Of a stretch of DNA of 40,363 nucleotides, positions 24,611 to 34,262 are shown in pieces. The stretch comes from Aliivibrio_A kagoshimensis. GTDB lineage: Bacteria; Pseudomonadota; Gammaproteobacteria; Enterobacterales; Vibrionaceae. Made by a program: the position numbers and the translations under genes. Position 1 is the stretch's first letter. Each line of letters opens with the position of its first letter. The notes under the pieces were generated by a model. That model saw nothing but the letters and a program-made list of their open reading frames with translations, made no database searches and was not told the origin of the DNA. The DNA is taken from NCBI RefSeq assembly GCF_050337105.1, contig NZ_JAKJSQ010000041.1, forward strand, positions 1-40,363, given 5' to 3'.

Positions 24611-27600
24611 ATGCTAATTCAATGGAAGCAGCTGCGAGAAAAGTTTCAAAAAAAACACTTTTCTATTCGTTTTTCACTCTATTTCTTACTTGGGTATCTG
24701 CTGTATTGTTTTACTCTTGGAGTGATCGTCCCGCCTATTGCTAAGAGCCAAATCCCATCTCAGCTGAGTAGTATGCTCGGGCGTGAAGTGACCCTACATG
24801 ATGTGTCGATTAATCCTTTCCTATTGAATCTGAAACTTAACCAATTTGCGGTACTGGATAAAGCAGGTAGTGACACGTTCCTCGGTTTTGAGGAGCTAGA
24901 CGTACAAGTTAACTTTTGGCAATCACTCGCAAACATGGCGATTGCCGTTGAACATATTAAGTTGAAGCGACCGTCTGGTCATATTGAACGATTAAGTGAG
25001 GTTCCTGCCACTTTTAACTTCAGTGATATTGTGGACAACTTGGAGCGACAATTTCCTGCGAACAGTGAGGTTGACACGCAAGATAAACCAGAATCATCAC
25101 CTCTGCCTATCATGATATCTGCCATTAATTTACAGCAAGGTAACATAACCTTTATCGACAACGTTACGAAGGGTGAGTTACGTTATCCTGATACTAATGT
25201 TCGGATCACGAGCTTAAATACTTTAGCCGAAATCCATCAACCAGAGTTTGAAACGGCGAACTCATTCCAGATTGAGGTAAAAGGACAAAACCAAGATACG
25301 ATTCAATTGAACGGACAATTTCAAATCGTACCATTAATGGTGATGGGCGATGTGACAATCAGCAAGTTTGACCTTCCAACAGCCTGGCAGTTTATTGCTC
25401 AGGTCTTTGAAGCCAAATTGACACAAGGTAAGCTCAATGTTCGTTCTGATTATCAGTTAACCATGAGTGACAACAATCCGTTGCAATTGACGACGAATAA
25501 AGGGGAGGTGAGCATTGAAAACCTTCACATCATGGCCGATTCTCGACCCGTTATTACCTTACCGCGGTTCAATATTGAGGGCATCAACAGCAACCTGGAA
25601 GAAGAGCTTGTCACTATTTCAAGGGTGCACTCTACAGGTTTAGTGCTAAACAGCCGCGTCGATCAATCCGGTCTGGATCTCGTCACTTTTTTCACGCCGA
25701 CATTAAGCGACAAAACAGCGGTAGAAAATCGGACGGATGAACCACAAAAAGAGAGTGGTGAGGCTAATTGGCAATTGAGTCTCGATAAGCTTGAATTAGA
25801 CAATTACCAATTGAATATTAAAGAGAAAGTGGTGACAGATAATGAGCTTGATTGGTCTCTGCAATCGGTGAATCTAACCACCAGTCAATTGGTGAGCGAT
25901 TTGAGCCAGCCATTTGATCTTCAACTGTCCGCATCCCTTAATCAAAAAGGGAATATTGCCATTAATGGGGTGGTGGATCCAAAAAAAGAGTCAGTAGATG
26001 CCCGTGTTGACGTGAATTCACTGCAGCTCTCCCAATTTCAGCCCTATGTGGCGACAGCGATTAATGCGACGATTAGGCGAGGGGATTTCAACACACAAGT
26101 CACGGTGAAAGCAGACGCAAGCGGTGAAGTAAAAGCAAACGGCGCTCTGCAAATCGATAAGCTGACTGTGAAAGATAATCTACTGAATAAATCGTTGATT
26201 AAGTGGCAACAGCTACAGATTGATAACTTCGATTTTGATCTGATTAAGTCAACATTAGCACTGAATACTCTATTGCTGAAACAACCTTATGCGACGGTGA
26301 TTATTGCAGAAAATAAAGAGACGAATATATCGCAGCTACTAGTCGAACAAGGAGAGACGGCCACGAAAGCCACTGAGCAAGTGAGTAATCCGTTTGCCGT
26401 CACCATTAATCGAATTGAGATCGACCAAGGTTCAGCCTTTTTTGCTGATAATTCGATGACACCAAACTTCTCCACTGGAATTGAATCTTTAGAGGGGGCG
26501 GTAACACGTATCTCTTCACGACCAGGTACGAAAGCAACGGTAGAGATGAAAGGTAACATTGACCGCTATGCACCTGTCAGCATTAAGGGGGAGATTAACC
26601 CGCTCATTGAAAATCCATTTGTTGATTTGAGCTTGAACTTTGACAGCGTTGAGTTGACCTCCGTTAACCCCTATTCGGGAACGTACGCGGGTTACTACAT
26701 TGATAGAGGTCAGTTGTCAGTCACTTTACAATACTTGCTTGAAGAGAGTCAGTTAACCGGTAGCAACCATGTGGTCATCGACCAATTAGAGCTCGGTCAG
26801 GCCAGTGACAGTGATTTAGCCACCTCTCTGCCATTAACCTTAGCCATCGCCCTACTTCAAGATGGGAATGGTGTGATTGATTTAGGCGTCGAGGTAACAG
26901 GTGACGTGGATGATCCGGATTTCAGTATTGGTTCAGTCATTCTTAATGCGATTACTAATGTGATTACTAAGGCCGTTACTGCGCCCTTCTCACTGTTAGC
27001 GGGTTTAGCAGACTCCGATGCTGAGTTAAATCATATCGAGTTTGCGTTTGGTGATGCTGAGTTAAGTGAAGAGCAACAACAGAAATTGATTCAGCTCGGT
27101 GAGGCACTCTCGAGTCGCCCTAAACTTAAACTAACGGTTGATGGAGCGGTTAATGCCCAAGAGGACAGTAAAGTGTTGGCGGTGAATCAACTTCATCAAA
27201 AGCTGATCATGCAAGCTAAACTGGATGAGTCCCAAATTCCAGTGCAGTTAACAGCAAGCTCGATATCTGAGTATCCAGAATTAGTCGGGGCATTAAAAGC
27301 ACTTTATCAAACTGAATTAAGTAGTAAGGCTTCAGAGGTTAAAAGTGAGATCATTAAAGAGCAACAAGAAAAACAGGTAGAGTTAACGAATGATGACCTT
27401 GCCACCCGTTGGCATATTGCTATCTATAACCAACTGCTTAATCACCAACAGATTAGTGATGATGCGCTTGGTCAGCTTGCCCACCAACGCGCTAAAAATG
27501 TGAAGTCATTCTTAATAGAGGCTGTGCAAGTTGCAGCGGGTAGAGTATTTTTGTTAGACAGTCGTTTTGACATTGAACAGGATGACAGTGGGGTCGTACT

Positions 27601-27619
27601 CACCTTAGAGGCCAACTAG
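24611..27619 (+). CDS. DUF748 envelope protein (AsmA-like)
   Basis: 1002-residue protein anchored by one N-terminal membrane helix (FSLYFLLGYLLYCFTLGVIV) with a large periplasmic part. The repetitive beta-rich body and the sequence LGREVTLHDVSINPFLLNLKLNQFAV fit DUF748, which is related to AsmA-type bridge-like envelope proteins. The C-terminal 200 residues (IEFAFGDAELSEEQQQKL, then LAHQRAKNVKSFLIE) vaguely resemble OmpA-like domains. I chose ATG 24611 because AAGGAG (24594-24599) fits it; an in-frame GTG at 24599 would overlap that site. Its role is probably in envelope lipid homeostasis, known only by family. Confidence 0.85.
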   Translation: MLIQWKQLREKFQKKHFSIRFSLYFLLGYLLYCFTLGVIVPPIAKSQIPSQLSSMLGREVTLHDVSINPFLLNLKLNQFAVLDKAGSDTFLGFEELDVQVNFWQSLANMAIAVEHIKLKRPSGHIERLSEVPATFNFSDIVDNLERQFPANSEVDTQDKPESSPLPIMISAINLQQGNITFIDNVTKGELRYPDTNVRITSLNTLAEIHQPEFETANSFQIEVKGQNQDTIQLNGQFQIVPLMVMGDVTISKFDLPTAWQFIAQVFEAKLTQGKLNVRSDYQLTMSDNNPLQLTTNKGEVSIENLHIMADSRPVITLPRFNIEGINSNLEEELVTISRVHSTGLVLNSRVDQSGLDLVTFFTPTLSDKTAVENRTDEPQKESGEANWQLSLDKLELDNYQLNIKEKVVTDNELDWSLQSVNLTTSQLVSDLSQPFDLQLSASLNQKGNIAINGVVDPKKESVDARVDVNSLQLSQFQPYVATAINATIRRGDFNTQVTVKADASGEVKANGALQIDKLTVKDNLLNKSLIKWQQLQIDNFDFDLIKSTLALNTLLLKQPYATVIIAENKETNISQLLVEQGETATKATEQVSNPFAVTINRIEIDQGSAFFADNSMTPNFSTGIESLEGAVTRISSRPGTKATVEMKGNIDRYAPVSIKGEINPLIENPFVDLSLNFDSVELTSVNPYSGTYAGYYIDRGQLSVTLQYLLEESQLTGSNHVVIDQLELGQASDSDLATSLPLTLAIALLQDGNGVIDLGVEVTGDVDDPDFSIGSVILNAITNVITKAVTAPFSLLAGLADSDAELNHIEFAFGDAELSEEQQQKLIQLGEALSSRPKLKLTVDGAVNAQEDSKVLAVNQLHQKLIMQAKLDESQIPVQLTASSISEYPELVGALKALYQTELSSKASEVKSEIIKEQQEKQVELTNDDLATRWHIAIYNQLLNHQQISDDALGQLAHQRAKNVKSFLIEAVQVAAGRVFLLDSRFDIEQDDSGVVLTLEAN

Positions 27620-27721
27620 AAGTTAACATGATCTCAAGGAGTCTACTGCTTTGTGATTATCTCGTTTGATTCAACGGTTCGAGATAAATTTTCGTATGGA
27701 AAGGTAACTCTACTTGATAGG

Positions 27722-27754
27722 AAAAAGATGCAGCGACATGCTGCATCTTTTTTT
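27722..27754. terminator. Bidirectional terminator between DUF748 and MCP genes
   Basis: Perfect 13-bp stem AAAAAGATGCAGC / GCTGCATCTTTTT around loop GACAT, with A and T runs. It serves both convergent genes. Confidence 0.9.
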
Positions 27755-27758
27755 GTCT

Positions 27759-29660
27759 TTAGCTCAGTTTAAAGGTATTAACGATCAGTTTTAACTGCTC
27801 ATTAGCCTGAGTTAAGTTTTGTGTTTCTAGCGTTGTCGCTTCGCCATTTACAGAAAGCGTATTAACAATATCTCTAATCGCTGACATGTTAGTGGTAATC
27901 TCCCCAGCCACTGCACTCTGCTCTTCAGCTGCAGTTGCAATGATGGTGTTCACATCATTAATGTGTGTAACAGACTCGACCACAATATCAAGGTTGTCAG
28001 CAACAAGATTAGTATTCTCAACGGTTCTTTCACAGGTATTCTTTGTGGCGTTGATAGACTCAAGTGCATGACTAGAGCCATCGCGAAGTCGAGCAAGAGT
28101 TTGGGCAATTTCTGCAGTGCTGGTTTGTGTTCTAGCGGCTAGCGCTCGTACTTCATCAGCAACAACAGCAAAGCCTCTTCCCTGCTCACCAGCTCTTGCA
28201 GCTTCAATCGCTGCGTTAAGCGCTAGTAGGTTAGTTTGCGCTGCAATATCACCGATGACTTGAAGTACTGAGGTGATTTCAAGGGTGTTTTTCTCAATTT
28301 CAGTGATGCTCTCGCTAGTTAGTTCAAACTCTTCAACCAACTTGCTAACTGAAACGGTTGCATCAAGAACCACGGATTTTGATTGCGCAACTTGTTCGTT
28401 ACTCAACTGAGTGGCATGCGAAGCTTCAGAAGCGTTGTTGGCAACATCGTTGGCGGTGACACTCATCTCTTCGATGGCGGTGACGATTTGCAAAGTTTGT
28501 GAAGAGTGGTCAGAGAGCACTTGGTTATTCGTTGCCGTCTGATTATTAAGCTGATCAACACTGACCGTAATATTTGACGATGCGCTGCTGACATTGAGCA
28601 TTAACGTTTGCAGATTCTCAATGAAATGGTTGATTCCTTGAGATATCTGGCCAAGTTCATCATGGCTATCTACGGGTAAGCGACGGGTTAAATCGCCATT
28701 TCCTTTGGATAAATCGTGAACCACTTCATTAAGAACTGTGATAGGGCGATAGAGCTGATTAAGCACGATAACGACGATAAACAGAGAGATAAATATGATG
28801 ATCGCGGAGCTCCAAATCGCTTCGGTTAACGCCTTATCAACATCAGAATAAATAACTGATTTATCCATGCCGACGTAAAGAAACCATTTTGTATTATCAA
28901 CAAGGGATATCTCAGTGAAGTAGGCTCGTTTATCGACACCTCCCCATTGGTAATCGGCAGAACCAGTACGGGTTGCTGCCATCTCTTTTTCTAATGAAGG
29001 GATACCGAACTCTTCACCCAGTTTGTCTGACGGGTCAGTAGAAGCAAGCTGTACAAAATTCTGATTAAGAATCAGTACTGAGGCGTCAAAGAAGTCGATA
29101 GAACTGATTGAATCGTTAAGCAGGTTTAAGGAGATATCTCCAGTCACAATGCCTTCAGGACCTGCCGGGGTGGCGATGCTGACCATTAACTCACCCGTTG
29201 TATCATCTTGATATATATCGGTGATAATGGTTCTTTGTTTCTGCATCGCGTCTTTATACCAGCCACGAGTGCGCGGGTCATAATCGGAAACATGGAAAAC
29301 GCCGTTATCGCCACCTGAATCGCCATAGGCTCTCCCGTCTTGGTAACCTGCAGTAAAACTGAAGAAGTTACCCGCGTTGGTGATTATTTTTGCGATATCG
29401 ACATACTCATGATCGAGTTTATCGGTTTTGTAATAGGCAGCGCTCGACTCCAAAATGGTCACTTTAGAAGCGAGGGAGGCTTCGATCTGCTGTTTGGCAC
29501 CATTGAGAATCTGTCGAGCCGTATTTTCAATGGACTCAAGTCTGTCATTTTTAATGGTGTTATAAGATAACCAGTTCGTTGTGAGAAGCGTTATCGATAT
29601 TAGCAAAGCAACCGTAAAAATGATGCGTTGTTTAAATCCAAGCTTTTTTAGTAAAAACAT
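27759..29660 (-). CDS. Methyl-accepting chemotaxis protein, dCache sensor
   Basis: 633-residue chemoreceptor. After the first membrane helix (about 13-33) comes a double-Cache periplasmic domain. Its ligand pocket segment YDPRTRGWYKDA, followed by ITDIYQD and GDISL, carries the Arg-Trp-Tyr, Tyr and Asp positions that resemble the known dCache amino-acid motif, so an amino-acid ligand is plausible. A second membrane helix (about 282-305), a HAMP domain, and a signalling hairpin with DIAAQTNLLALNAAIEAARA follow. AAGGG precedes the ATG. Confidence 0.93.
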   Translation of the reverse strand: MFLLKKLGFKQRIIFTVALLISITLLTTNWLSYNTIKNDRLESIENTARQILNGAKQQIEASLASKVTILESSAAYYKTDKLDHEYVDIAKIITNAGNFFSFTAGYQDGRAYGDSGGDNGVFHVSDYDPRTRGWYKDAMQKQRTIITDIYQDDTTGELMVSIATPAGPEGIVTGDISLNLLNDSISSIDFFDASVLILNQNFVQLASTDPSDKLGEEFGIPSLEKEMAATRTGSADYQWGGVDKRAYFTEISLVDNTKWFLYVGMDKSVIYSDVDKALTEAIWSSAIIIFISLFIVVIVLNQLYRPITVLNEVVHDLSKGNGDLTRRLPVDSHDELGQISQGINHFIENLQTLMLNVSSASSNITVSVDQLNNQTATNNQVLSDHSSQTLQIVTAIEEMSVTANDVANNASEASHATQLSNEQVAQSKSVVLDATVSVSKLVEEFELTSESITEIEKNTLEITSVLQVIGDIAAQTNLLALNAAIEAARAGEQGRGFAVVADEVRALAARTQTSTAEIAQTLARLRDGSSHALESINATKNTCERTVENTNLVADNLDIVVESVTHINDVNTIIATAAEEQSAVAGEITTNMSAIRDIVNTLSVNGEATTLETQNLTQANEQLKLIVNTFKLS

Positions 29661-30002
29661 AAAACATCAACCCTTTAATGGAATTATTAACGGTAATTAT
29701 ATAAAAGTGGTTTGAATAAATCTTTTCAAATTAATACTATTGCTTTGTTAATAAAGTGTTAATTGTGAATAGGTTGTAGTTAATCACAGCGAAGAAAAAT
29801 CAATGATAGGCACTTGTTTTGGCAATAGTGTCTATATTCCATATAAAGTGCAACGAGTGAATTATCACTTAGGGTGAATAATTACGCAGTTGTATCGACA
29901 TCGGTGAATTACAAAGAAGAATTAACCATTTGACAATGAGGTAAGGAGGGTATCTAGAAGAGATTAAGAGCTTACGCTAGGGTAAGCTCATTACAGTGAG
30001 CA
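29661..30002. other. 342-bp gene-free region upstream of the dCache MCP
   Basis: AT-rich, no coding frame I can support. It should contain the promoter of the MCP gene (reverse strand). An imperfect palindrome with one bulge lies near 29861-29884 (AATTATCAC...GTGAATAATT). A separate hairpin at 29968-29989 is listed as a terminator. Nothing else is recognised. Confidence 0.6.
29968..29989 (-). terminator. Possible terminator of the small Cys/His gene
   Basis: Stem GAGCTTAC / GTAAGCTC with a 6-nt loop, 13 bp beyond the stop codon of the 93-residue gene. The T-tail on the reverse strand is weak, so confidence is moderate. Confidence 0.5.
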
Positions 30003-30284
30003 TTACGCTTCACAAAGCGCGTCCATGTTAGCTGGGACTAATGGGTTACCAAATAGTTTTAACTCTTCTCCAATTTTTTTACTGTGTGCTTTACATAGTG
30101 GCACGATATACCATCCGTCGTCGCTCGATTCTGATTTTTGCACATGGGTGCCAACGGTTGCTAAGCTAATGCAACTTCTCTCAACACACATGCCAAGTTT
30201 CGCTTCACTAAACTCTTGCCAGTGATGTAGCCAGCTTACGGATTCATTTTCGTGATTGATTGCCTTAATATTCTTAACTTTCAT
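30003..30284 (-). CDS. Small Cys/His protein, unknown function
   Basis: 93 residues with a possible metal-binding pattern: CVERSC, then THV (like the GAHV of related small proteins), then WYIVPLCKAHSKK. The arrangement recalls degenerate HNH or zinc-finger proteins, but no catalytic HNH set is present. It is flanked by chemotaxis and c-di-GMP genes without obvious operon links. Function unknown. Confidence 0.65.
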   Translation of the reverse strand: MKVKNIKAINHENESVSWLHHWQEFSEAKLGMCVERSCISLATVGTHVQKSESSDDGWYIVPLCKAHSKKIGEELKLFGNPLVPANMDALCEA

Positions 30285-30452
30285 TTTGTATCCTTAAGTT
30301 TAAAATTAGTTTGATATAACCATTTAATTGAAGGATTATTCCTGAAAGCTATTACCTCTTATTTTGGACCTTTTTAATACATACCGCTCAAACATAAAAT
30401 GGTGAATTTTATNAATTAAATGCATTATGTGAAATTTATATGGTCCGAAAGC

Positions 30453-32408
30453 CTATGGCTCTCGGGAATAAGTAATGCTAGAGAAAAGCTCAAGATTAGA
30501 AAGAGGCTCCGGTTTGTGCAGGCCGTAGCCCTGAGCAAAATCGACATTCATATCGTGCAAAAGGTCGGCCAGTTCAGGGGTTTCAACATATTCAGCAATG
30601 GTTTTTAATCCCAGCGATTTCGACATATGCACGATGGCTTCAACTAAAGCGGCATCAGAATCATTTCGACCTAGCACTTTGATAAGGCTACCGTCGATTT
30701 TTAGGTAATCAACATTAAGGTCTCGAAGGTAAGCAAATGAAGAGAAGCCACTGCCAAAATCATCAAGCGAGAATCGGCACCCTAAAGCTTTCAAACTACT
30801 GATATATTCTCTTGCGGTATCAATGCTAGTCATTGCTGCCGATTCTGTGATCTCGAATATGAGTTGATGAGCTTTACCTGAGTTAGATACCAATCGTATT
30901 AACTCTGCAAGATACGCTTTATCAGCTAAGGTATGGCCAGACATGTTTACTGAAAAATGAGTGCTTTCATTAAGGTTAGCGGAGAGGAGAGTCTCGATAA
31001 CCCAGCGATCGATTGTTGGCATAAGGCCAAAACGTTCAGCTGCTGGCAAGAACATACCAGGAGGTATGATCTGGTCATTTTCATCTAAGCCTCTGATCAG
31101 AACTTCAATATGTCCCCCATCTTCACCAGGGTGAAGCGGAACAATAGCTTGGCCGTACAGTCTGAAATGATTCTCTAAAATCATCTGTGGAATCTTTGCC
31201 GCCCAGCGCTCTTCTCGTCTGATCTCGATTAGCATTGGATCAGACTCTTCATAGATAAGTACTTTCGCACTGCCTGGTGTTTTGGCGAGTCGACATGCAG
31301 CATCTGCACGAGAGACTAACTCGGCAAAGAGAAAGTTAGGTTTTGCTCTAGCAATGCCCACAGAGGCGCCCAGTTTCATGGGTTGACCGAGCCATTCAAA
31401 ATCATGCGCCTCGACAATGGCAACTAACTGTGTTGCAATATTTTCAAGGCGTTCGAGGCCGTTTTGATCATCTAGCCATATAACAAACTCATCACCACCG
31501 ACTCTAGCTAGCGTACACTGCTCCTCACGACATAATAATTGCATTTTTGTAGAGAGGTTAATTAACAGTTCGTCGCCAACAGTATGACCACAGAGGTCAT
31601 TTATCAACTTGAACCGGTCAAGATCAATATAGGCCATAATACCACCAAGGGAAGTATGGTCTTTCATTGCAACCGAGAGGCCCCGACGGTTAAGAATACC
31701 AGTGAGAGTATCGTGAAGCGCTTGGTATTCTAAAGTTCGACTGATGTGCATACTTTTACGGTAGATAAATATACTCAAAATAATACTGATAAAAACACTG
31801 AATAGAGCGAAAGAGCCAAGGGTCCAAAAGAGTGACGCTTGATTTTGTTCTAGTTGTTCAATGGATTTCTCTTCATGCTCTTCTGAAGTCTCAACGATAT
31901 GGTCAAGTTGATCTTCCATTTCATAGATATACTGTTTATAAACGGCCATAGCGGTCATCGCTTCTTGCTGACTGAGGTTATCTTGGCGCATTCGAGCAAT
32001 CACATGGGAGATACCTTCGGTGTAAGCATGAAGTTGAGTTGACAGTGACGCGATAGCCGGACCATCGTAAATGATATTTTCTTGTAACTCCTCCTCTAAA
32101 ATCTCGAATTGAACCTCGGTCGAAGCTAAAGTGTTGGACCAACGAGTTTGCGAACGTTGAAACTCCTCAGGAGAGTCATGATAAAGGAGAATGTCTTTTT
32201 CCAGTTTACGAAGATTAATGACCATACTCTTCAGCGTTAATCCTTCGAGTTGAGAGTCGGAGAAGGTGACTAAATTCTCACTAAGCTCATTAGTAAGCTG
32301 TTCCATTTTCCATGCGCTAAACATGCCCTGCACTAAAATGAGAAAAGCGATACTTAATAAGCCTAAAGCGGTGCTTCGGCCTAATCTTCTTGATTCAATA
32401 TAGAGCAT
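30453..32408 (-). CDS. GGDEF-EAL protein with periplasmic helical sensor
   Basis: 651-residue c-di-GMP enzyme. Membrane helix at the N-terminus, helical periplasmic bundle (about 35-200), second helix near 200-225. GGDEF domain with intact RVGGDEF. In the EAL domain the signature is EVL (IEVLIRG), and the remaining catalytic and metal residues are present: FSVNMSG, FEITES, LDDFGSG, YLKIDGS, IAEYVET and AQGYG. Both activities are possible; in such fusions one domain often dominates. I start at ATG 32408 because GAGG fits it; a TTG at 32414 is less likely. The gap 30285-30452 contains N at 30413 and no gene. Confidence 0.92.
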   Translation of the reverse strand: MLYIESRRLGRSTALGLLSIAFLILVQGMFSAWKMEQLTNELSENLVTFSDSQLEGLTLKSMVINLRKLEKDILLYHDSPEEFQRSQTRWSNTLASTEVQFEILEEELQENIIYDGPAIASLSTQLHAYTEGISHVIARMRQDNLSQQEAMTAMAVYKQYIYEMEDQLDHIVETSEEHEEKSIEQLEQNQASLFWTLGSFALFSVFISIILSIFIYRKSMHISRTLEYQALHDTLTGILNRRGLSVAMKDHTSLGGIMAYIDLDRFKLINDLCGHTVGDELLINLSTKMQLLCREEQCTLARVGGDEFVIWLDDQNGLERLENIATQLVAIVEAHDFEWLGQPMKLGASVGIARAKPNFLFAELVSRADAACRLAKTPGSAKVLIYEESDPMLIEIRREERWAAKIPQMILENHFRLYGQAIVPLHPGEDGGHIEVLIRGLDENDQIIPPGMFLPAAERFGLMPTIDRWVIETLLSANLNESTHFSVNMSGHTLADKAYLAELIRLVSNSGKAHQLIFEITESAAMTSIDTAREYISSLKALGCRFSLDDFGSGFSSFAYLRDLNVDYLKIDGSLIKVLGRNDSDAALVEAIVHMSKSLGLKTIAEYVETPELADLLHDMNVDFAQGYGLHKPEPLSNLELFSSITYSREP

Positions 32409-32666
32409 ATACAAACCTCATATTCAGCACTAATATAATTAAAATCCATTTAAATCTTCAAGAATTCAAGGGGTTGAATTGTTAAATTTATTAATTGTTG
32501 CTATAGAGAATAGAATGAATTCAAGGGCAAAACAAATATTTAACAAGGTGATGTGATGTGTGATGCTTGTTCCAACTAATAGCGGGCACTATTTGATGAC
32601 AGGAAATGGAGATGGGGACGCTGATCGATGTGTCAGCGCTTGATGATTGTATCTATATCGATATGG

Positions 32667-33065
32667 TTATCGGCGGTAATTGCGTGACTTATTTGATGCT
32701 CTGGCTTTGTGCGCTGACGCGGCTTTTGCTTGTGACAGTTCAATAGAGTCAACGGTTAATATCATTGGCTCTTTTGGGACGATCCCTGCCGCAAAAATTC
32801 GCTTACGAGGTGGCATTTGGTACTCTTCGTCAGTCGCTCGTGGCATACGCTTGTAACGAGAGAGATAAAAGCCTTCCAGTTTTTCCCTAGCCCATTCTGT
32901 TTTTCTTAAAAATTTGAGACTGCCAGCAATGGTTGGGTTGGTTCTAAAACAGTTAAACCGGAAGTAGGCATCAAGAATATCCCAACCGTAAAAATCAACC
33001 AGCTCGGTAAGTAGATCTTCTAACTTTAAGCCATGTAAGGGATTATTCTGTTGTTCATCAAGCAT
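32667..33065 (-). CDS. VF530-family protein with basic C-terminal tail
   Basis: 132-residue protein. The core NNPLHGLKLEDLLTELVDFYGWDIL...FRTNPTIAGSLKFLRKTEWAREKLEGFYL is the VF530 (DUF2132) family, proposed to bind DNA. Beyond it is a 60-residue extension ending in a basic tail (SAHKARASNKSRNYRR), longer than the family norm. I moved the start to ATG 33065: TAGGA lies at good distance and the resulting N-terminus (MLDEQQNNPLHG) is typical, whereas the frame upstream has no ribosome site. Confidence 0.85.
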   Translation of the reverse strand: MLDEQQNNPLHGLKLEDLLTELVDFYGWDILDAYFRFNCFRTNPTIAGSLKFLRKTEWAREKLEGFYLSRYKRMPRATDEEYQMPPRKRIFAAGIVPKEPMILTVDSIELSQAKAASAHKARASNKSRNYRR

Positions 33066-33160
33066 TTCAGTTCCTAAGTTACAAATGGTATTAACATGGT
33101 TGAGTATACTGTGTTGTTTGAATAATGACATACAATTCATCATCTATCGAATCAAGGTGC

Positions 33161-33820
33161 TTAAATGAACCTCGGCTTTAAACGCAGGGTGATAAGTAAT
33201 AGAGGAAAGAACAATAAAAATGCAGTTGATGGCTCAGATATGGGCGTTGAACTTGTAGAGGCTGCGGTTAAAGCATATGCCTTATCACTGTTGTTTCCAA
33301 GGACACTTTGTGATCGAACACCAACAGCAGTAAAATCTGCCAGGGTTAACCCTAACGCGTCGATATCGAAACGGATGGTGTGAATCCAGTTACTGTTGCT
33401 ACCTCCATTTGAGCCTACCCTAAGTATGACATCAAATAGTGATGGAGTACTTATTCCATTAAAATTACAGCCAGCACCACAAGATGATCCATTGCCACCT
33501 GAGGACATGTAAAAAGCACCAGTTGGTGACGTGCTCTGTGAGCCATCTTTGGCGATGGCCGTGAAATTTTGGATGTTAATGGTGTTAGCGTTGTATGTCG
33601 TTCCTTCAATAGCAAAGGCGATACCTAGAATGTCAGCATCCATGACAGGTACAGAGATATCGAATGAGAAGCGGCCAGCGTTGGAGTCGTCGATGGAGTA
33701 GAAATAATTAGCAGTGGGAGTGTCAGTGTCCAGCCAATCAGTAATCGAAATCACATTTGCAGTCAGGGTGTTTGGGAATAATAACCCAAATAAACACATC
33801 CATAGTGGTAATTTCATCAT
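33161..33820 (-). CDS. Exported protein with PEP-CTERM-like tail
   Basis: 219-residue protein with a signal peptide (MMKLPLWMCLFGLLFPNTLTA), a Ser/Asn/Gly-rich beta body with two close cysteines (SSCGAGC), and a C-terminal SEPSTAFLLFFPLLLITLRLKPRF. The tail has the PEP-CTERM layout: short motif (SEPS in place of PEPS), hydrophobic helix, basic end. Known PEP-CTERM proteins are sorted by exosortase and relate to extracellular polysaccharide. No exosortase gene is seen in this window. Function of the body is unknown. Confidence 0.7.
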   Translation of the reverse strand: MMKLPLWMCLFGLLFPNTLTANVISITDWLDTDTPTANYFYSIDDSNAGRFSFDISVPVMDADILGIAFAIEGTTYNANTINIQNFTAIAKDGSQSTSPTGAFYMSSGGNGSSCGAGCNFNGISTPSLFDVILRVGSNGGSNSNWIHTIRFDIDALGLTLADFTAVGVRSQSVLGNNSDKAYALTAASTSSTPISEPSTAFLLFFPLLLITLRLKPRFI

Positions 33821-34049
33821 AATGCCTTTTATCCAAGTGTGTATTGTGAATATATAAAGTCAATGCACAATCCATGCCATCAATAAAATCAAGGCGTTAT
33901 CGTTAATTATTTATAAAAGTGTAAATAATATTGACGAAAGTAGTCATTAATTAAAAGGGTCGTATGTTTTGGTGAAGAGAGATAGGGGGCATTGGGGTGT
34001 TATAGGAGGAATGACGTAGATGGCAGTGCCACCCACGTCGAATTCGAAA

Positions 34050-34262
34050 TTAAAGCGCTACAACGTTAGCTGCTTGAAGGCCTTTTTGACCTTGCTCTAC
34101 TTCGAAAGATACTTTCTGGCCTTCAGCTAAGGTTTTGAAACCTTCAGAAGCGATAGCACGGAAGTGAACGAATACGTCAGCGCCGCCGTTGTCTTGAGTA
34201 ATGAAACCAAAACCTTTCTCTTCGTTAAACCACTTTACTAGACCAGTTGTTTTATCAGACAT
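34050..34262 (-). CDS. Cold-shock domain protein, CspA family
   Basis: 70-residue single cold-shock domain that binds single-stranded RNA or DNA and acts as an RNA chaperone. [15 protein letters not shown] (RNP1) and DVFVHF (RNP2) are intact. AAGGGA precedes the ATG. The upstream region is long, as in cold-inducible csp genes, but cold induction cannot be shown from sequence. The gap 33821-34049 downstream holds no gene. Confidence 0.95.

Noticed and set aside
29801..29830. Sigma-54-like GGCAC...TTGGCA near 29811
   Set aside because: Spacing is off by one and no activator gene is linked.
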